DNA of 64,000 nucleotides from Sandaracinus sp. Lineage in GTDB: Bacteria > Myxococcota_A > Polyangia > Polyangiales > Houyiibacteriaceae. Of the stretch, positions 36,573 through 44,406 are shown piece by piece (position 1 is the first letter of the stretch; each line of letters opens with the position of its first letter). The position numbers and the translations under genes were made by a program. The notes under the pieces were generated by a model that was not told the DNA's origin, searched no databases, and was given only the letters and a program-made list of their open reading frames with translations. The stretch is taken from positions 12,549 through 76,548 of the forward strand of contig JACKEH010000015.1 in the NCBI GenBank assembly GCA_020633125.1, in the 5' to 3' direction.

Positions 36573-37880
36573 ATGAAGCGTTTCCACGTCCTTACTTGTG
36601 TCCTCGGCCTGGCCCTCGCTCTCGGCGGCTGCGGCGACGACGACACCCGTCCGGAAGACTCCGGCCCGGGCACCGACACCGGCCCGCGCCCGGACACCGG
36701 CCCCACGCCGGACGGCGGCGGTGAGTGCGTGATGAGCGCCGACGAAAGCGGCTTCGAGCAGTGCAACGACGGCTGCGACAACGACGGCGACGGCTTCGCC
36801 GACTGCGGCGACACCGGAGACTTCGGTTGCACCGGCGCCGCCTGCGCCCCCGTTTGCGAGACGACCGGCCCCGAGAACACGATGGAGGCCTGCACCGACG
36901 GCTGCGACAACGACGGCGACGGCTTCGTCGACTGCCGCGACCGTGACTGCAGCGGCTTCTGCCCGAGCGAGCGCAGCAACGTCGCGTGCTCCGACGGCAT
37001 CGACAACGACGGCAACGGCTTCACCGACTGCGAGGACTTCTCCTGCTTCGACGGCCGCATGGAGCCGGCCATCGGCCTCAACGTCTGCCTCCGAGAGATG
37101 ACCAACGCGGCCTGCAGCGACGGCATGGACAACGACGGCGACGGCATGACCGACTGCGCCGACGACAGCTGCCAGGGTGACGGCATCGTCGTGTGCGACG
37201 GCGCCACCGCGACCGGCGCGACGGAAGCGCAGTGGCCCGCGATGATCGCGGCTCAGTGCGAGAACGACATGGACGACGACGGCAACGGCTTCGGCGACTG
37301 CGCCGACTTCACCTGCGTCTTCTTCCACGCCCCGTGCCGGGCGCTCCCCCCGGAGCAGGGCAACGGCGCCTGCAGCGACGGCATGGACAACGACGGCGAC
37401 GGCCTCGCCGACTGCGCCGACCCGGGCTGCAGCCCGACGCGCAACGAGTCGATCGTCGTGTGCGACGCCGAAGGCAACGCCGTTGCGTTCGCCGACGCTG
37501 CCGCGATCACCGTTGCCGCGAACCTGCGTTGCTCGGACACGATGAACAACGACGGAAACATGAGCTCCAGCGGCATGCCCTTCACCGACTGCGGCGACCA
37601 ATCCTGCGCCCGCGACGAGCTCGTCACGGCCTGCGACACCACCGGCGAAGGAAACACGCGCAGCTGCGACGACGAGATGGACAACAACAGCAACACCTTC
37701 GTCGACTGCAATGACAACGCGTGCAGCCGCAACCCGAACCCGGCGGTCTGCGCCGACTTGGAGAAGGGCATGGCGGAGTGCAGCGACGGCATGGACAACG
37801 ACGGCAACGGCTTCCCGGACTGCAACGACTTCTCGTGTCAGCCCCTGGACGTCTGCTCGGGCCGACTCAGCCGCATGTGA
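36573..37880 (+). CDS. Lipoprotein with nine Cys/DNDGDG repeats
   Basis: The 435-residue lipoprotein has a signal peptide with lipobox LALALGGC (Cys about 20), a Pro/Asp/Gly/Thr linker, then nine copies of a module of the form C-x-D-x-x-D-N-D-G-D-G-x-x-D-C-x-D-x-x-C, for example CSDGMDNDGDGMTDC and CTDGCDNDGDGFVDC. The last three copies drift (CSDTMNNDGN, CDDEMDNNSN). The acidic DNDGDG loops resemble calcium-binding loops of EF hands and thrombospondin type 3 repeats, so calcium-dependent folding on the surface is likely but not shown. GGAGGAG lies five bases before the ATG. A strong terminator follows. Confidence 0.88.
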   Translation: MKRFHVLTCVLGLALALGGCGDDDTRPEDSGPGTDTGPRPDTGPTPDGGGECVMSADESGFEQCNDGCDNDGDGFADCGDTGDFGCTGAACAPVCETTGPENTMEACTDGCDNDGDGFVDCRDRDCSGFCPSERSNVACSDGIDNDGNGFTDCEDFSCFDGRMEPAIGLNVCLREMTNAACSDGMDNDGDGMTDCADDSCQGDGIVVCDGATATGATEAQWPAMIAAQCENDMDDDGNGFGDCADFTCVFFHAPCRALPPEQGNGACSDGMDNDGDGLADCADPGCSPTRNESIVVCDAEGNAVAFADAAAITVAANLRCSDTMNNDGNMSSSGMPFTDCGDQSCARDELVTACDTTGEGNTRSCDDEMDNNSNTFVDCNDNACSRNPNPAVCADLEKGMAECSDGMDNDGNGFPDCNDFSCQPLDVCSGRLSRM

Positions 37881-37899
37881 TCTTCGACTGCCAATGAAG

Positions 37900-37924
37900 A
37901 GGCCCGCTTCGGCGGGCCTTTTTT
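37900..37924 (+). terminator. Intrinsic terminator after the Cys-repeat lipoprotein
   Basis: AGGCCCGC and GCGGGCCT form an 8-bp stem with a TTCG loop followed by six T residues, 20 bp past the stop codon. Confidence 0.9.
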
Positions 37925-37942
37925 GTTGGACGCGCACAACCA

Positions 37943-38935
37943 ATGGCGCGACCGTCCGACGGTGCCGCTCATGAATACCGCGGTCTTCTCGCACTGTTGG
38001 TTTTCGGCTGCGGCTCCGCCGGAGGAGTGGAGTGCGCACCGCTCGTTCGAGAGGGGTCACGCTGCGTCTGTCCGGCGGGCACGACTCCCGTCGACGATTG
38101 GACCTGCGAGCTCCCTGACGGCGGCAGCCTCGTTCGCGATGGTCGTCCCGATTCGGGGATCGACGGCTCAACCGTGCTGGACGGTGGCTCCGTGTTGGAT
38201 GGAGGGGAGGATGCCGGCACTCCGGACGGTGGGAGCGATGCCGCAATCGACGCACCAGTTTCGCCCGCGGACCTTCTGATTGCGTGCATGACGCCACCGA
38301 GCGTGGTCGGCATGGGCGACGATGTGGCGGTGGAGTACGAGGTGCTCAATCTCGGCTCAGAGAGCGCACGGGATTTCGTGGTTCGTCTCGTCGCGCCCGC
38401 GGGATCGCGACTCGGCATGGGGGGCGCTCCCGCGACTCTCGCGGAGGAGCGTGTACTTCTGTTGAGCGGTGGCGGGAGCCGAATGGGAACCCTGCGGTTC
38501 GTGGTGCCCGCGCGCATCGCCAATGGGGATAGCCCCATGGATTGCCTGGTCGATGCCGATGATACGGTTCCGGAGTCAGACGAGACCAACAACGCGGACC
38601 GCAAGCTTCTCACCGCGACGGGCCGCGCTGCTCTGTCAGTGGAAGGGACCATTCCGGCATCGCTGACCGAAGGTCTCCGCCTCGATTTCACGATCACCAA
38701 CTCCGGTCCGGTGACGTCGCCCGAAGTTCAGTGGCAGTTCAACGGAGAAATCGGAGGCTCCGCGTTCACCATGGACGGCTGCGAAACCAACGTGGACTGC
38801 CCGATTCTCGGGCCGGGCCAAACCGCCCGTGTTCGGCCCTACGCCGCGATCCCAACCGGAGGCGGCACCGGTACGGCGACCTTTGCCGCGGGGTCCGCCA
38901 TCGTCAGTCGTTCCGGCGTGACCTACGTCCCGTGA
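37943..38935 (+). CDS. Lipoprotein with CARDB-type domain
   Basis: The 330-residue protein has a short hydrophobic segment with lipobox LLVFGC (Cys about 23), a small Cys-containing segment (CAPLVREGSRCVCPAGTTP), a Gly/Asp linker and an immunoglobulin-like domain whose features fit CARDB (VEYEVLNLGSESARDF, ETNNADRKLLTA at its end). A second similar domain follows (RLDFTITNSGPVTSPEVQW). It is probably an outer-surface adhesin-like protein. The start ATG at 37943 lies only 19 bp past a terminator and has no obvious ribosome binding site. Codon use seems less GC-biased than in the neighbours. The stop abuts the convergent gene at 38936. Confidence 0.72.
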   Translation: MARPSDGAAHEYRGLLALLVFGCGSAGGVECAPLVREGSRCVCPAGTTPVDDWTCELPDGGSLVRDGRPDSGIDGSTVLDGGSVLDGGEDAGTPDGGSDAAIDAPVSPADLLIACMTPPSVVGMGDDVAVEYEVLNLGSESARDFVVRLVAPAGSRLGMGGAPATLAEERVLLLSGGGSRMGTLRFVVPARIANGDSPMDCLVDADDTVPESDETNNADRKLLTATGRAALSVEGTIPASLTEGLRLDFTITNSGPVTSPEVQWQFNGEIGGSAFTMDGCETNVDCPILGPGQTARVRPYAAIPTGGGTGTATFAAGSAIVSRSGVTYVP

Positions 38936-39496
38936 TCAGAATCGCTCGAACCCGTACCCGACGTGCAACCCCACCGTCAGGTACACGGGGTCGATCCCGT
39001 TGGTCGCCAGCGAGAAGGGCAGCACGTACGCGCGGACGTCGAGACCCACGAGCCAATCGCGCGTGACGAGCCAGTCGAGCCCCAGCACCGCGTGAATCGC
39101 GAGGTCCACGCCGAAGGCGCCGTCGCGAAGGGTGCCGATGCCGTCGACTCCGAGACCGAAAAACGGAACGATCTCGAGGATGTCGAACGCGTACGTCGTT
39201 TCGAGGCCCACGATCCCGACGTGAAGCATCTCGCTCGCGGGGTGAAAGACCCACTCGACCCGCGGGGTGAGCGTCCAGGCGTCGTTCAGCCCGATGCCCA
39301 CGTCCACCGCGAGCCGGGCGCCGTGGGTGGGCAGATCGGGGTTCGCGAGCACCACGCCATACCCCGTCCCGATTGAGAGCGTGACCTCGTCCTCGTAGGC
39401 CGACGCGGTCGAGGGAAGGGCGACCACGCCGAGCACCGCGAGGGCCGCGAACGACCGAAGAAATCCGGGATACCAGCGGGCGAGGGCAGGGCGCAC
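38936..39496 (-). CDS. Small outer-membrane beta-barrel-like protein
   Basis: The 186-residue protein has a signal peptide (FAALAVLGVVALPSTASAYE) and then alternating amphipathic strands: VTLSIGTGYGVVLAN, ARLAVDVGIG, TLTPRVEWVFHP, AFDILEIVPFFGLGVDG, AIHAVLGLDWLVT and a last strand YLTVGLHVGYGFERF ending in Phe, a feature of outer-membrane barrels recognised by BamA. I take the GTG at 39496 as start. Function is unknown; an 8-strand barrel is a reasonable guess. Confidence 0.78.
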   Translation of the reverse strand: MRPALARWYPGFLRSFAALAVLGVVALPSTASAYEDEVTLSIGTGYGVVLANPDLPTHGARLAVDVGIGLNDAWTLTPRVEWVFHPASEMLHVGIVGLETTYAFDILEIVPFFGLGVDGIGTLRDGAFGVDLAIHAVLGLDWLVTRDWLVGLDVRAYVLPFSLATNGIDPVYLTVGLHVGYGFERF

Positions 39497-39743
39497 GGCG
39501 GGATGCTGACACGCGAGGGCGCCCCTCGCTTCCGTTCCGCGTCTCCCACCGGAATGCGGGACATTCCGAGCCGTTGACTGCCCCGTTGGGGCGTGCCATG
39601 CCCGCAGCCGAATTCCCGCGCGCCGTCCGTCGAAACGTCTTTCGAAGGCCGGCCCTCCGCAGGGTCTGAACCGGACCCTCCCACCGCGACACGGTGGACC
39701 GTGACGTAGGCCGCGAGACGCGGCCCTTTCTTGGAGACGAGCC

Positions 39744-40913
39744 TTGGCGAACGACGACGAGAAGCGCACCCCCGAGGACGCCGAAGAAGAGCGCGAAGCG
39801 CCCGAAGGCACCGACGAGGAGCAGCACGACGACGCGGAGACCGACGAGGACTCCGACGACGAAGGCGACGACTCGGAGGACGAAGGCGACGCCGAGGGCG
39901 ACGACGAGGACGCGGACGAAGGCGACGACGAGAGCGACGCCGACGAGGCCCCCGCGAAGTCGAAGGACGGCGCCAAGAAGAAGACGGGCCGCAAGCACAA
40001 GGGCTCGTCCAAGATCTCCGCAGGTCAGCGTCTCGCCGCGGCGAAGGCCGCCAAGGCCGCCAAGAAGATCGCGCAGCGCGGCAAGGAAGCGGAGGTCGTC
40101 GAAGAAGAGGCGATCGAGACCGCCACCGTCGCGAGCACCTGGCTCGACCGCAATCGCACGAGGCTGCTCGGCGCATTCGCGGCGGTGCTGCTGGTCGGCG
40201 GGCTCTTCTTCGGCATCCAGTCGGTGCAGAAGAAGTCGGCCGCGGAAGCCTCGGGTCTCCTCTGGGAGGCCACCGAGATCCTGAACGCGCCGATTCGCGC
40301 CGAAGGGGAAGAAGCAGAAGAGGGCGCCGACGAAGACGAGCCCTCGTACACCTCGATCGCCTCGCGCGCCGATGCCGCGCTCGCGAAGCTCGACGAGCTC
40401 TTCGCCTCACACGGCGATTCGGAAGCCGCAGCGTGGGGTCACCTCGAGCAGGGCCGCGCGCTCTACCAGAAGGGCGAGCACGCCGAGGCCCGCGCCGCGT
40501 TCGAGACGGCGCTCACCCAGGGTGGCGAAGCGCTCGCGCCTCGCGCGCTCGAGGGCATCGCCTTCACCTTCGAGTCGGAGGAGAACTGGGACGAGGCCGT
40601 CGCGCGCTTCGAGCAGCTTCGCGAAGAGGGCGGCGCCCTGCAGATCCTCGCGGACTACCACCTCGCGCGCATCCACCTCGCCAAGGACGAGGAAGATCCG
40701 GCGAAGACCAAGCTCCAGGCCGTGCTCGAAGCGCTCGGCGAAGAAGACGCGCCCGAGCTCGCCTACGTGCGTGACCAGGCCGAGCTTCGTCTGATGGCGA
40801 TCGACTCGAGCCTCGTGCAGCGCGACGCGGCCAACCAGATGGACCCGGCGGAGATGCAGCGGCTCATCGAGCAGCTCACCCGCCAGCAACAGCAGCAGGG
40901 CGGCACGCCGTGA
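39744..40913 (+). CDS. YfgM-like TPR membrane protein with charged N-terminal tail
   Basis: The 389-residue protein has an extreme N-terminus: residues 1-68 are mostly Asp and Glu, residues 71-113 are Lys/Ala-rich (KAAKAAKKIAQRGK). A membrane segment follows (141-159, LLGAFAAVLLVGGLFFGIQ) and then a periplasmic TPR-like domain. Single-pass topology, TPR domain and the adjacent bamB gene match YfgM, the SecYEG-associated chaperone-like protein encoded next to bamB in enterobacteria. E. coli YfgM is much shorter; the charged cytoplasmic tail is extra. The start is a TTG at 39744, preceded by GGAG at 39733. Its stop overlaps bamB (GTGA). Confidence 0.8.
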   Translation: MANDDEKRTPEDAEEEREAPEGTDEEQHDDAETDEDSDDEGDDSEDEGDAEGDDEDADEGDDESDADEAPAKSKDGAKKKTGRKHKGSSKISAGQRLAAAKAAKAAKKIAQRGKEAEVVEEEAIETATVASTWLDRNRTRLLGAFAAVLLVGGLFFGIQSVQKKSAAEASGLLWEATEILNAPIRAEGEEAEEGADEDEPSYTSIASRADAALAKLDELFASHGDSEAAAWGHLEQGRALYQKGEHAEARAAFETALTQGGEALAPRALEGIAFTFESEENWDEAVARFEQLREEGGALQILADYHLARIHLAKDEEDPAKTKLQAVLEALGEEDAPELAYVRDQAELRLMAIDSSLVQRDAANQMDPAEMQRLIEQLTRQQQQQGGTP

Positions 40914-42112
40914 AGCGTCGGGTCGCCTGGACGCTCGCGACCCTCGGCACGGCCTCCCTCGGCGCCGTCGCGGGATGCGGCGGGACCACGTCGCCCTACG
41001 ACTTCGACGTGCTCGGTGTCTCCCGCGCCGAAGCCACACCGGTCACGGGCAGCCACCTGAGCGTGCGATGGAGCCGGGTGCTTCGTCCGCGCCTCGGCGG
41101 CCCCTACACCCCGGTCGAGAACGCCGCCGCCGCGATCGACATGCGCCGGCAGCGCGTCTTCGTCGGCTCGTCGCAGGGCATGTTCTTCGCGTTCGACGGC
41201 AACGACGGGCGCGAGATCTTTCGCTACGACCCCGAGGCGGGGGTCGAGGCCGAAGCGGTGGTCGACGAAGCGTGGGGCGACGTCTACCTGGCCTCGGACG
41301 ACGGTCGGATCCACGCGCTCTCGGGCCGAACGGGCGAAGCGCGCTGGAAGGCGCCCGTCGGTGGCTCCGTACGTCAGACCCCGCGTCTCGGTGAGGACGC
41401 GATCTACGTCGTCACCGAAGAAGATCGCGTCGTCGCGATCTCGCGCGAAAACGGCGAGGTTCTCTGGACCTACCAGCGCGAAGTCGAGGTCGAGCTCGCG
41501 ATCTCCGGCCACGCGGGGCTCACCGTCTCCGAAGACGGCCGCGTGCTCTATACGGCGTTCACGGACGGCACGATCGTCGCGCTCGACGCGACCGACGGAT
41601 CGCTGAAATGGGAGCGACCGACGGTGCTCGACGACGAGGCGCCGGACGAAGGCGACGCGGTTCGTTTCTACGACGCCGACGTCACCCCCATCGAGGTCGG
41701 CGAGGTCGTCTACGCGGCGAGCTTTCGAACGGGTCTCTACGCCCTCGAACGGAGCAGCGGCACGGTGCTCTGGCGCGAGCCGCTTGCGGGCGTCGTCGCG
41801 CTCGCGGCGCATGACGACAAGCTGCTCGTGTCGAGCAGCGTGTATGGCGTGGTCGCGCTCGACCGCGAGACGCGTGAGGTTCGTTGGCGTCGACCGCTCG
41901 AGCGCGGCGCGCCGGGTCAGCCGGTCGTGACGCCCACGGGCCTCGTGCTGGTGGCGGAATCGACGGGCTCGCTGCTCGTCCTCGAGCTGCGCACGGGTCG
42001 CGAGGTCGGCCGTCTCGACGCGGGTCGCGGTTTCGGTGCGAGGCCCTCGATGGCGGGCCGGTACGGTTGGATCCTCTCGAACGGTGGCCAGCTCTTCGCG
42101 TTCGAGATCTGA
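40910..42112 (+). CDS. bamB: BamB-like PQQ-repeat lipoprotein
   Basis: The 400-residue lipoprotein begins MKRRVAWTLATLG with lipobox LGAVAGC (Cys about 23). The rest is an eight-bladed propeller of PQQ-like repeats, recognisable as VFVGSSQGMFFAFDGNDGRE, VYLASDDGRIHALSGRTGE, VVAISRENGEVLWTY, IVALDATDGSLKWE and later copies, each ending in a G-x-x-x-W turn. BamB assists BamA in inserting outer membrane proteins. The pairing with a yfgM-like gene repeats the enterobacterial order and supports the name. Translation is coupled to the upstream gene by a GTGA overlap. Confidence 0.87.
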   Translation: MKRRVAWTLATLGTASLGAVAGCGGTTSPYDFDVLGVSRAEATPVTGSHLSVRWSRVLRPRLGGPYTPVENAAAAIDMRRQRVFVGSSQGMFFAFDGNDGREIFRYDPEAGVEAEAVVDEAWGDVYLASDDGRIHALSGRTGEARWKAPVGGSVRQTPRLGEDAIYVVTEEDRVVAISRENGEVLWTYQREVEVELAISGHAGLTVSEDGRVLYTAFTDGTIVALDATDGSLKWERPTVLDDEAPDEGDAVRFYDADVTPIEVGEVVYAASFRTGLYALERSSGTVLWREPLAGVVALAAHDDKLLVSSSVYGVVALDRETREVRWRRPLERGAPGQPVVTPTGLVLVAESTGSLLVLELRTGREVGRLDAGRGFGARPSMAGRYGWILSNGGQLFAFEI

Positions 42113-42133
42113 CGACGTCGCCGAGAACGAACG

Positions 42134-42169
42134 GAACGAGCCCCGGCGCCAACGCTCCGGGGCTCGTTC
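42134..42169. terminator. Bidirectional terminator hairpin
   Basis: GAACGAGCCCCGG pairs with CCGGGGCTCGTTC over 13 bp. It lies in the 72 bp between the convergent bamB gene and the gene ending at 42185, and could serve both. Confidence 0.8.
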
Positions 42170-42184
42170 GCGTTTGCGATTCGC

Positions 42185-42790
42185 TCACGCCGCGAGGTGG
42201 TCGGAGCCGATGCGAAGCGGGAGCGCCATCGTGTTGAAGTAGCTCTCGACCGCGCAGATCCACACGAGCTCGACGATCTCGCGTTCGTCGAACGAGCGAC
42301 GAAGGCGCTCGAAGACCGCGTCGGGGACGTGGAGCGACTCCGCGACCGCCGCGGCGTACGCGAGCGCCGCACGCTCGCGCTCGTCGAAGCAGGGCGACGT
42401 CTCGAACTCGGAGAGCGCCGCAAAACGCTCGCGACCCAGCTTCGCGCGAAGCGCCTCGGCCAACGAGAGATCCGCGCAGAACGTGCATCCACGCCAACCG
42501 GCCAAGCCGACCCGCACGAGGTGCTGGGTGGTGGCGTCGAGCTTCAAGAAGCGTGAGAGCACGGCGACCATCGTGACGGTCACCCACGCCAGGGCCGGCG
42601 CGCGTGGGTAGAGGATACGAAAGCCGGTCGGCACTTTGCCGAAGCGCTGGCGCGACCCGAAGAAGATCAGCCGTGTGAGCAGGCCGCGCGGACGGTCCAG
42701 CGGCGGGAGCGGATGGACGCCGTGCTCGCTTCGAGACGGGGTCGAAGCGTCCGAAACGGAAGGGCGCGAGGAGAGGGTGTCGGTGGTCAT
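42185..42790 (-). CDS. Carboxymuconolactone decarboxylase/AhpD-like protein
   Basis: The 201-residue protein is all-helical with the AhpD-type motif GWRGCTFCADLSLAEAL (Cys102 and Cys105, C-x-x-C) and a downstream FDEREIVELVWICAVESYFN helix, as in the carboxymuconolactone-decarboxylase family. Such proteins often have peroxidase-like redox activity. Residues 1-35 are a disordered Ser/Pro/Arg stretch. It diverges from an ECF41-like sigma factor gene; ECF41 factors are known to be linked to and to control genes for carboxymuconolactone decarboxylases, oxidoreductases or epimerases. The palindromic array lies directly upstream. Confidence 0.85.
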   Translation of the reverse strand: MTTDTLSSRPSVSDASTPSRSEHGVHPLPPLDRPRGLLTRLIFFGSRQRFGKVPTGFRILYPRAPALAWVTVTMVAVLSRFLKLDATTQHLVRVGLAGWRGCTFCADLSLAEALRAKLGRERFAALSEFETSPCFDERERAALAYAAAVAESLHVPDAVFERLRRSFDEREIVELVWICAVESYFNTMALPLRIGSDHLAA

Positions 42791-42870
42791 GTCGCTGCCA
42801 CGCGCGAGGGCCCCCCCGCGTTACGGCGTCACGCTCCCAGGGGGTCAAACTCGGACCGTGGCTCGGCTCT

Positions 42871-43353
42871 CCAAGCTCAGCTCGGCCCGGACGAGCTCGT
42901 GGGCTCGGTTTTCCAAGCTCAGCTTGGCCCGGGCATGAGCTGAGACGTTTTTCCGAGCTCAACTCGGCCCGGACGAGCTCGTGGGTTCGGTTTTCCAAGC
43001 TCGACTCGGCCCGGACGAGCGCGTGGGTTCGGTTTCCCAAGCTCAGCTTGGCCTGGGCGTGAGCTGAGACGTCTTTTCCAAGCTCAACTCGGCGCGGACA
43101 CCAACCGTGGGCTCGATTCCCGGACACCAACCGTGGGCTCGATTCCCAAGTTCAACTCGGCGCGGACCCGACCGTGGGCTCGAATTCCAAGCTCAACTCG
43201 GCGCGGACACCGACCGTGGGCTCGACTTCCAAGTTCAACTCGGCGCGGACACCGACCGTGGGCTCGAACTCCGAGTTCAACTCGGACACCGACCGTGGGC
43301 TCGAACTGCAAGTTCAACTCCGCTCGTGGGCGTCGCTTCCAAGCTCGACTCGG
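42871..43353. repeat. Array of twelve palindromes at about 42-bp spacing
   Basis: A 15-bp element of form CCRAGYT-C-RRCTYGG starts at 42871, 42913, 42953, 42995, 43037, 43078, 43146, 43187, 43229, 43271, 43308 and 43339. Most steps are 40-42 bp; the 68-bp step holds an extra partial 26-bp unit without the palindrome, and the last two steps shrink. Three copies are perfect palindromes (CCAAGCTCAGCTTGG twice, CCGAGTTCAACTCGG once). Spacers are themselves repeated in three types; the first type holds another palindrome, ACGAGCTCGT. All lies between divergent genes. I do not read it as coding although several frames stay open. Confidence 0.9.
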
Positions 43354-43359
43354 TCTGCT

Positions 43360-43371
43360 CTCCGATCGGAG
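43360..43371. repeat. 12-bp perfect palindrome upstream of the sigma factor
   Basis: CTCCGATCGGAG is a perfect palindrome just past the last array unit. Role unknown. Confidence 0.4.
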
Positions 43372-43431
43372 CATGGGTTTCCAGGTCGACCAGCCAGCCA
43401 ACGGGTCGTCGCCCCGTACCGCGTGGGGGTG

Positions 43432-43445
43432 CCTTCGGCCGAAGG
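43432..43445. repeat. 14-bp perfect palindrome upstream of the sigma factor
   Basis: CCTTCGGCCGAAGG is a perfect palindrome about 70 bp before the sigma factor start. Role unknown; could be an operator or a leader hairpin. Confidence 0.4.
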
Positions 43446-43488
43446 AGAGCCGAACGGAGCGCTGATGTAACGCCTCGAGCTCCCGAGA

Positions 43489-43512
43489 CGTGTCACCCCG
43501 CGAGGTGACACG
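43489..43512. promoter_or_regulatory. Inverted repeat abutting the sigma factor start codon
   Basis: CGTGTCACC and GGTGACACG are perfect 9-bp arms around CCGCGA, ending one base before the ATG at 43513. TGTCACC on each strand resembles the -35 element reported for ECF41 promoters (TGTCACA), but I find no matching -10 at the expected distance. It may be an operator, or a hairpin that hides the start codon region. Confidence 0.5.
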
Positions 43513-44406
43513 ATGCACGCGACGATGAAGCAGGCGACTCCGAGCTCGGGCGACAGGGCGGTGCTCTTCGGCCTCTGCTACCGGATGCTGGGCTGCGCCG
43601 CCGACGCGGAGGACGTGGTTCAAGAGGCGCTCACCCGGCTCGTGGAGCGACCGCCGGTGGACCTGGAAGCGCCGCTCCGCCCGTGGCTGGTCCGGGTGGC
43701 CACGAACCTCTGCCTCGACGCGCTTCGGCGGCGCAAGGTTCGCGGCGCGTACTTCGGACCCTGGTTGCCGGGCGCGGTGGAGGACACGCGCCTCGAAGAC
43801 TTCGCGGGGCCCGAGGCGCGCCTTTCGTCGATGGATTCCGCACGGGTGGCGTTCTTGGTCGCGCTCGAGCGCCTGGATCCGCGCTCTCGGGCGGTCCTGA
43901 TCCTTCGAGATGCCATGGGGCTCGACGGACCGGAGTGCGCGGATTTGCTGAACATTTCGGAAGGAAACATTCGGGTCATCCTTCATCGCGCCCGACGTGC
44001 CGTGGCCGACGCGGAATCGAACGAGCCTTCGGAGTCCCGCTTTTCACGTCAGGCGGAGCTTCTTCGGAGGCTGCTCGCTGCCATCGCGGTCCAAGACGCG
44101 GCGACGGTGGCGGCGTTGCTCACGGAAGACGCGGTCTCGCTTCACGACGCCAACGGCGAGTACACGGCCGCGGTCCGTCCGCTGCGCGGCGCCGCCCAAA
44201 TCCTCGAGCTCTACGGGCGCATCGGCCAGCGAGGAATCCGAGCGTGGACCGAGGTTCGCTACAACGGCGAGCCGGCCATCGAGATCGACTACGAGCCGAC
44301 GCCCAAACTCGCATCGCGCGCCGTCATCCGGCTGGTCGTCGCGGGCGACCGCGTCGAGGCGATCCATGTCTTGCTCGCACGACGCAAGCTGCCGCCGCGT
44401 GACTGA
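43513..44406 (+). CDS. ECF41-like RNA polymerase sigma factor with SnoaL-like C-domain
   Basis: The 297-residue protein has sigma region 2 (FGLCYRMLGCAADAEDVVQE, then LRPWLVRVATNLCLDALR), the linker motif GPWLPGA that marks ECF41 and SigJ-type factors, region 4 (LDPRSRAVLILRDAMGLDG, then LNISEGNIRVILHRARRAV) and a C-terminal SnoaL-like domain that acts as built-in regulator. The usual DGGGR motif of that domain is changed to DANGEYTAA. ECF41 factors typically control a neighbouring carboxymuconolactone decarboxylase, present here in divergent orientation. ATG at 43513 touches a perfect inverted repeat; ATG at 43525 is an alternative start. Confidence 0.9.
   Translation: MHATMKQATPSSGDRAVLFGLCYRMLGCAADAEDVVQEALTRLVERPPVDLEAPLRPWLVRVATNLCLDALRRRKVRGAYFGPWLPGAVEDTRLEDFAGPEARLSSMDSARVAFLVALERLDPRSRAVLILRDAMGLDGPECADLLNISEGNIRVILHRARRAVADAESNEPSESRFSRQAELLRRLLAAIAVQDAATVAALLTEDAVSLHDANGEYTAAVRPLRGAAQILELYGRIGQRGIRAWTEVRYNGEPAIEIDYEPTPKLASRAVIRLVVAGDRVEAIHVLLARRKLPPRD

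Noticed and set aside
42871..43353. CRISPR array
   Set aside because: Spacers are not unique but repeats of each other, the unit is about 42 bp including its spacer, and no cas genes are near.
43084..43508. Coding sequence with 14-residue repeats across the palindromic array, on either strand
   Set aside because: A 42-bp period keeps every frame in register, so several frames stay open by chance. None has a ribosome binding site or a convincing start, and unit lengths of 40, 41 and 37 bp break the register.
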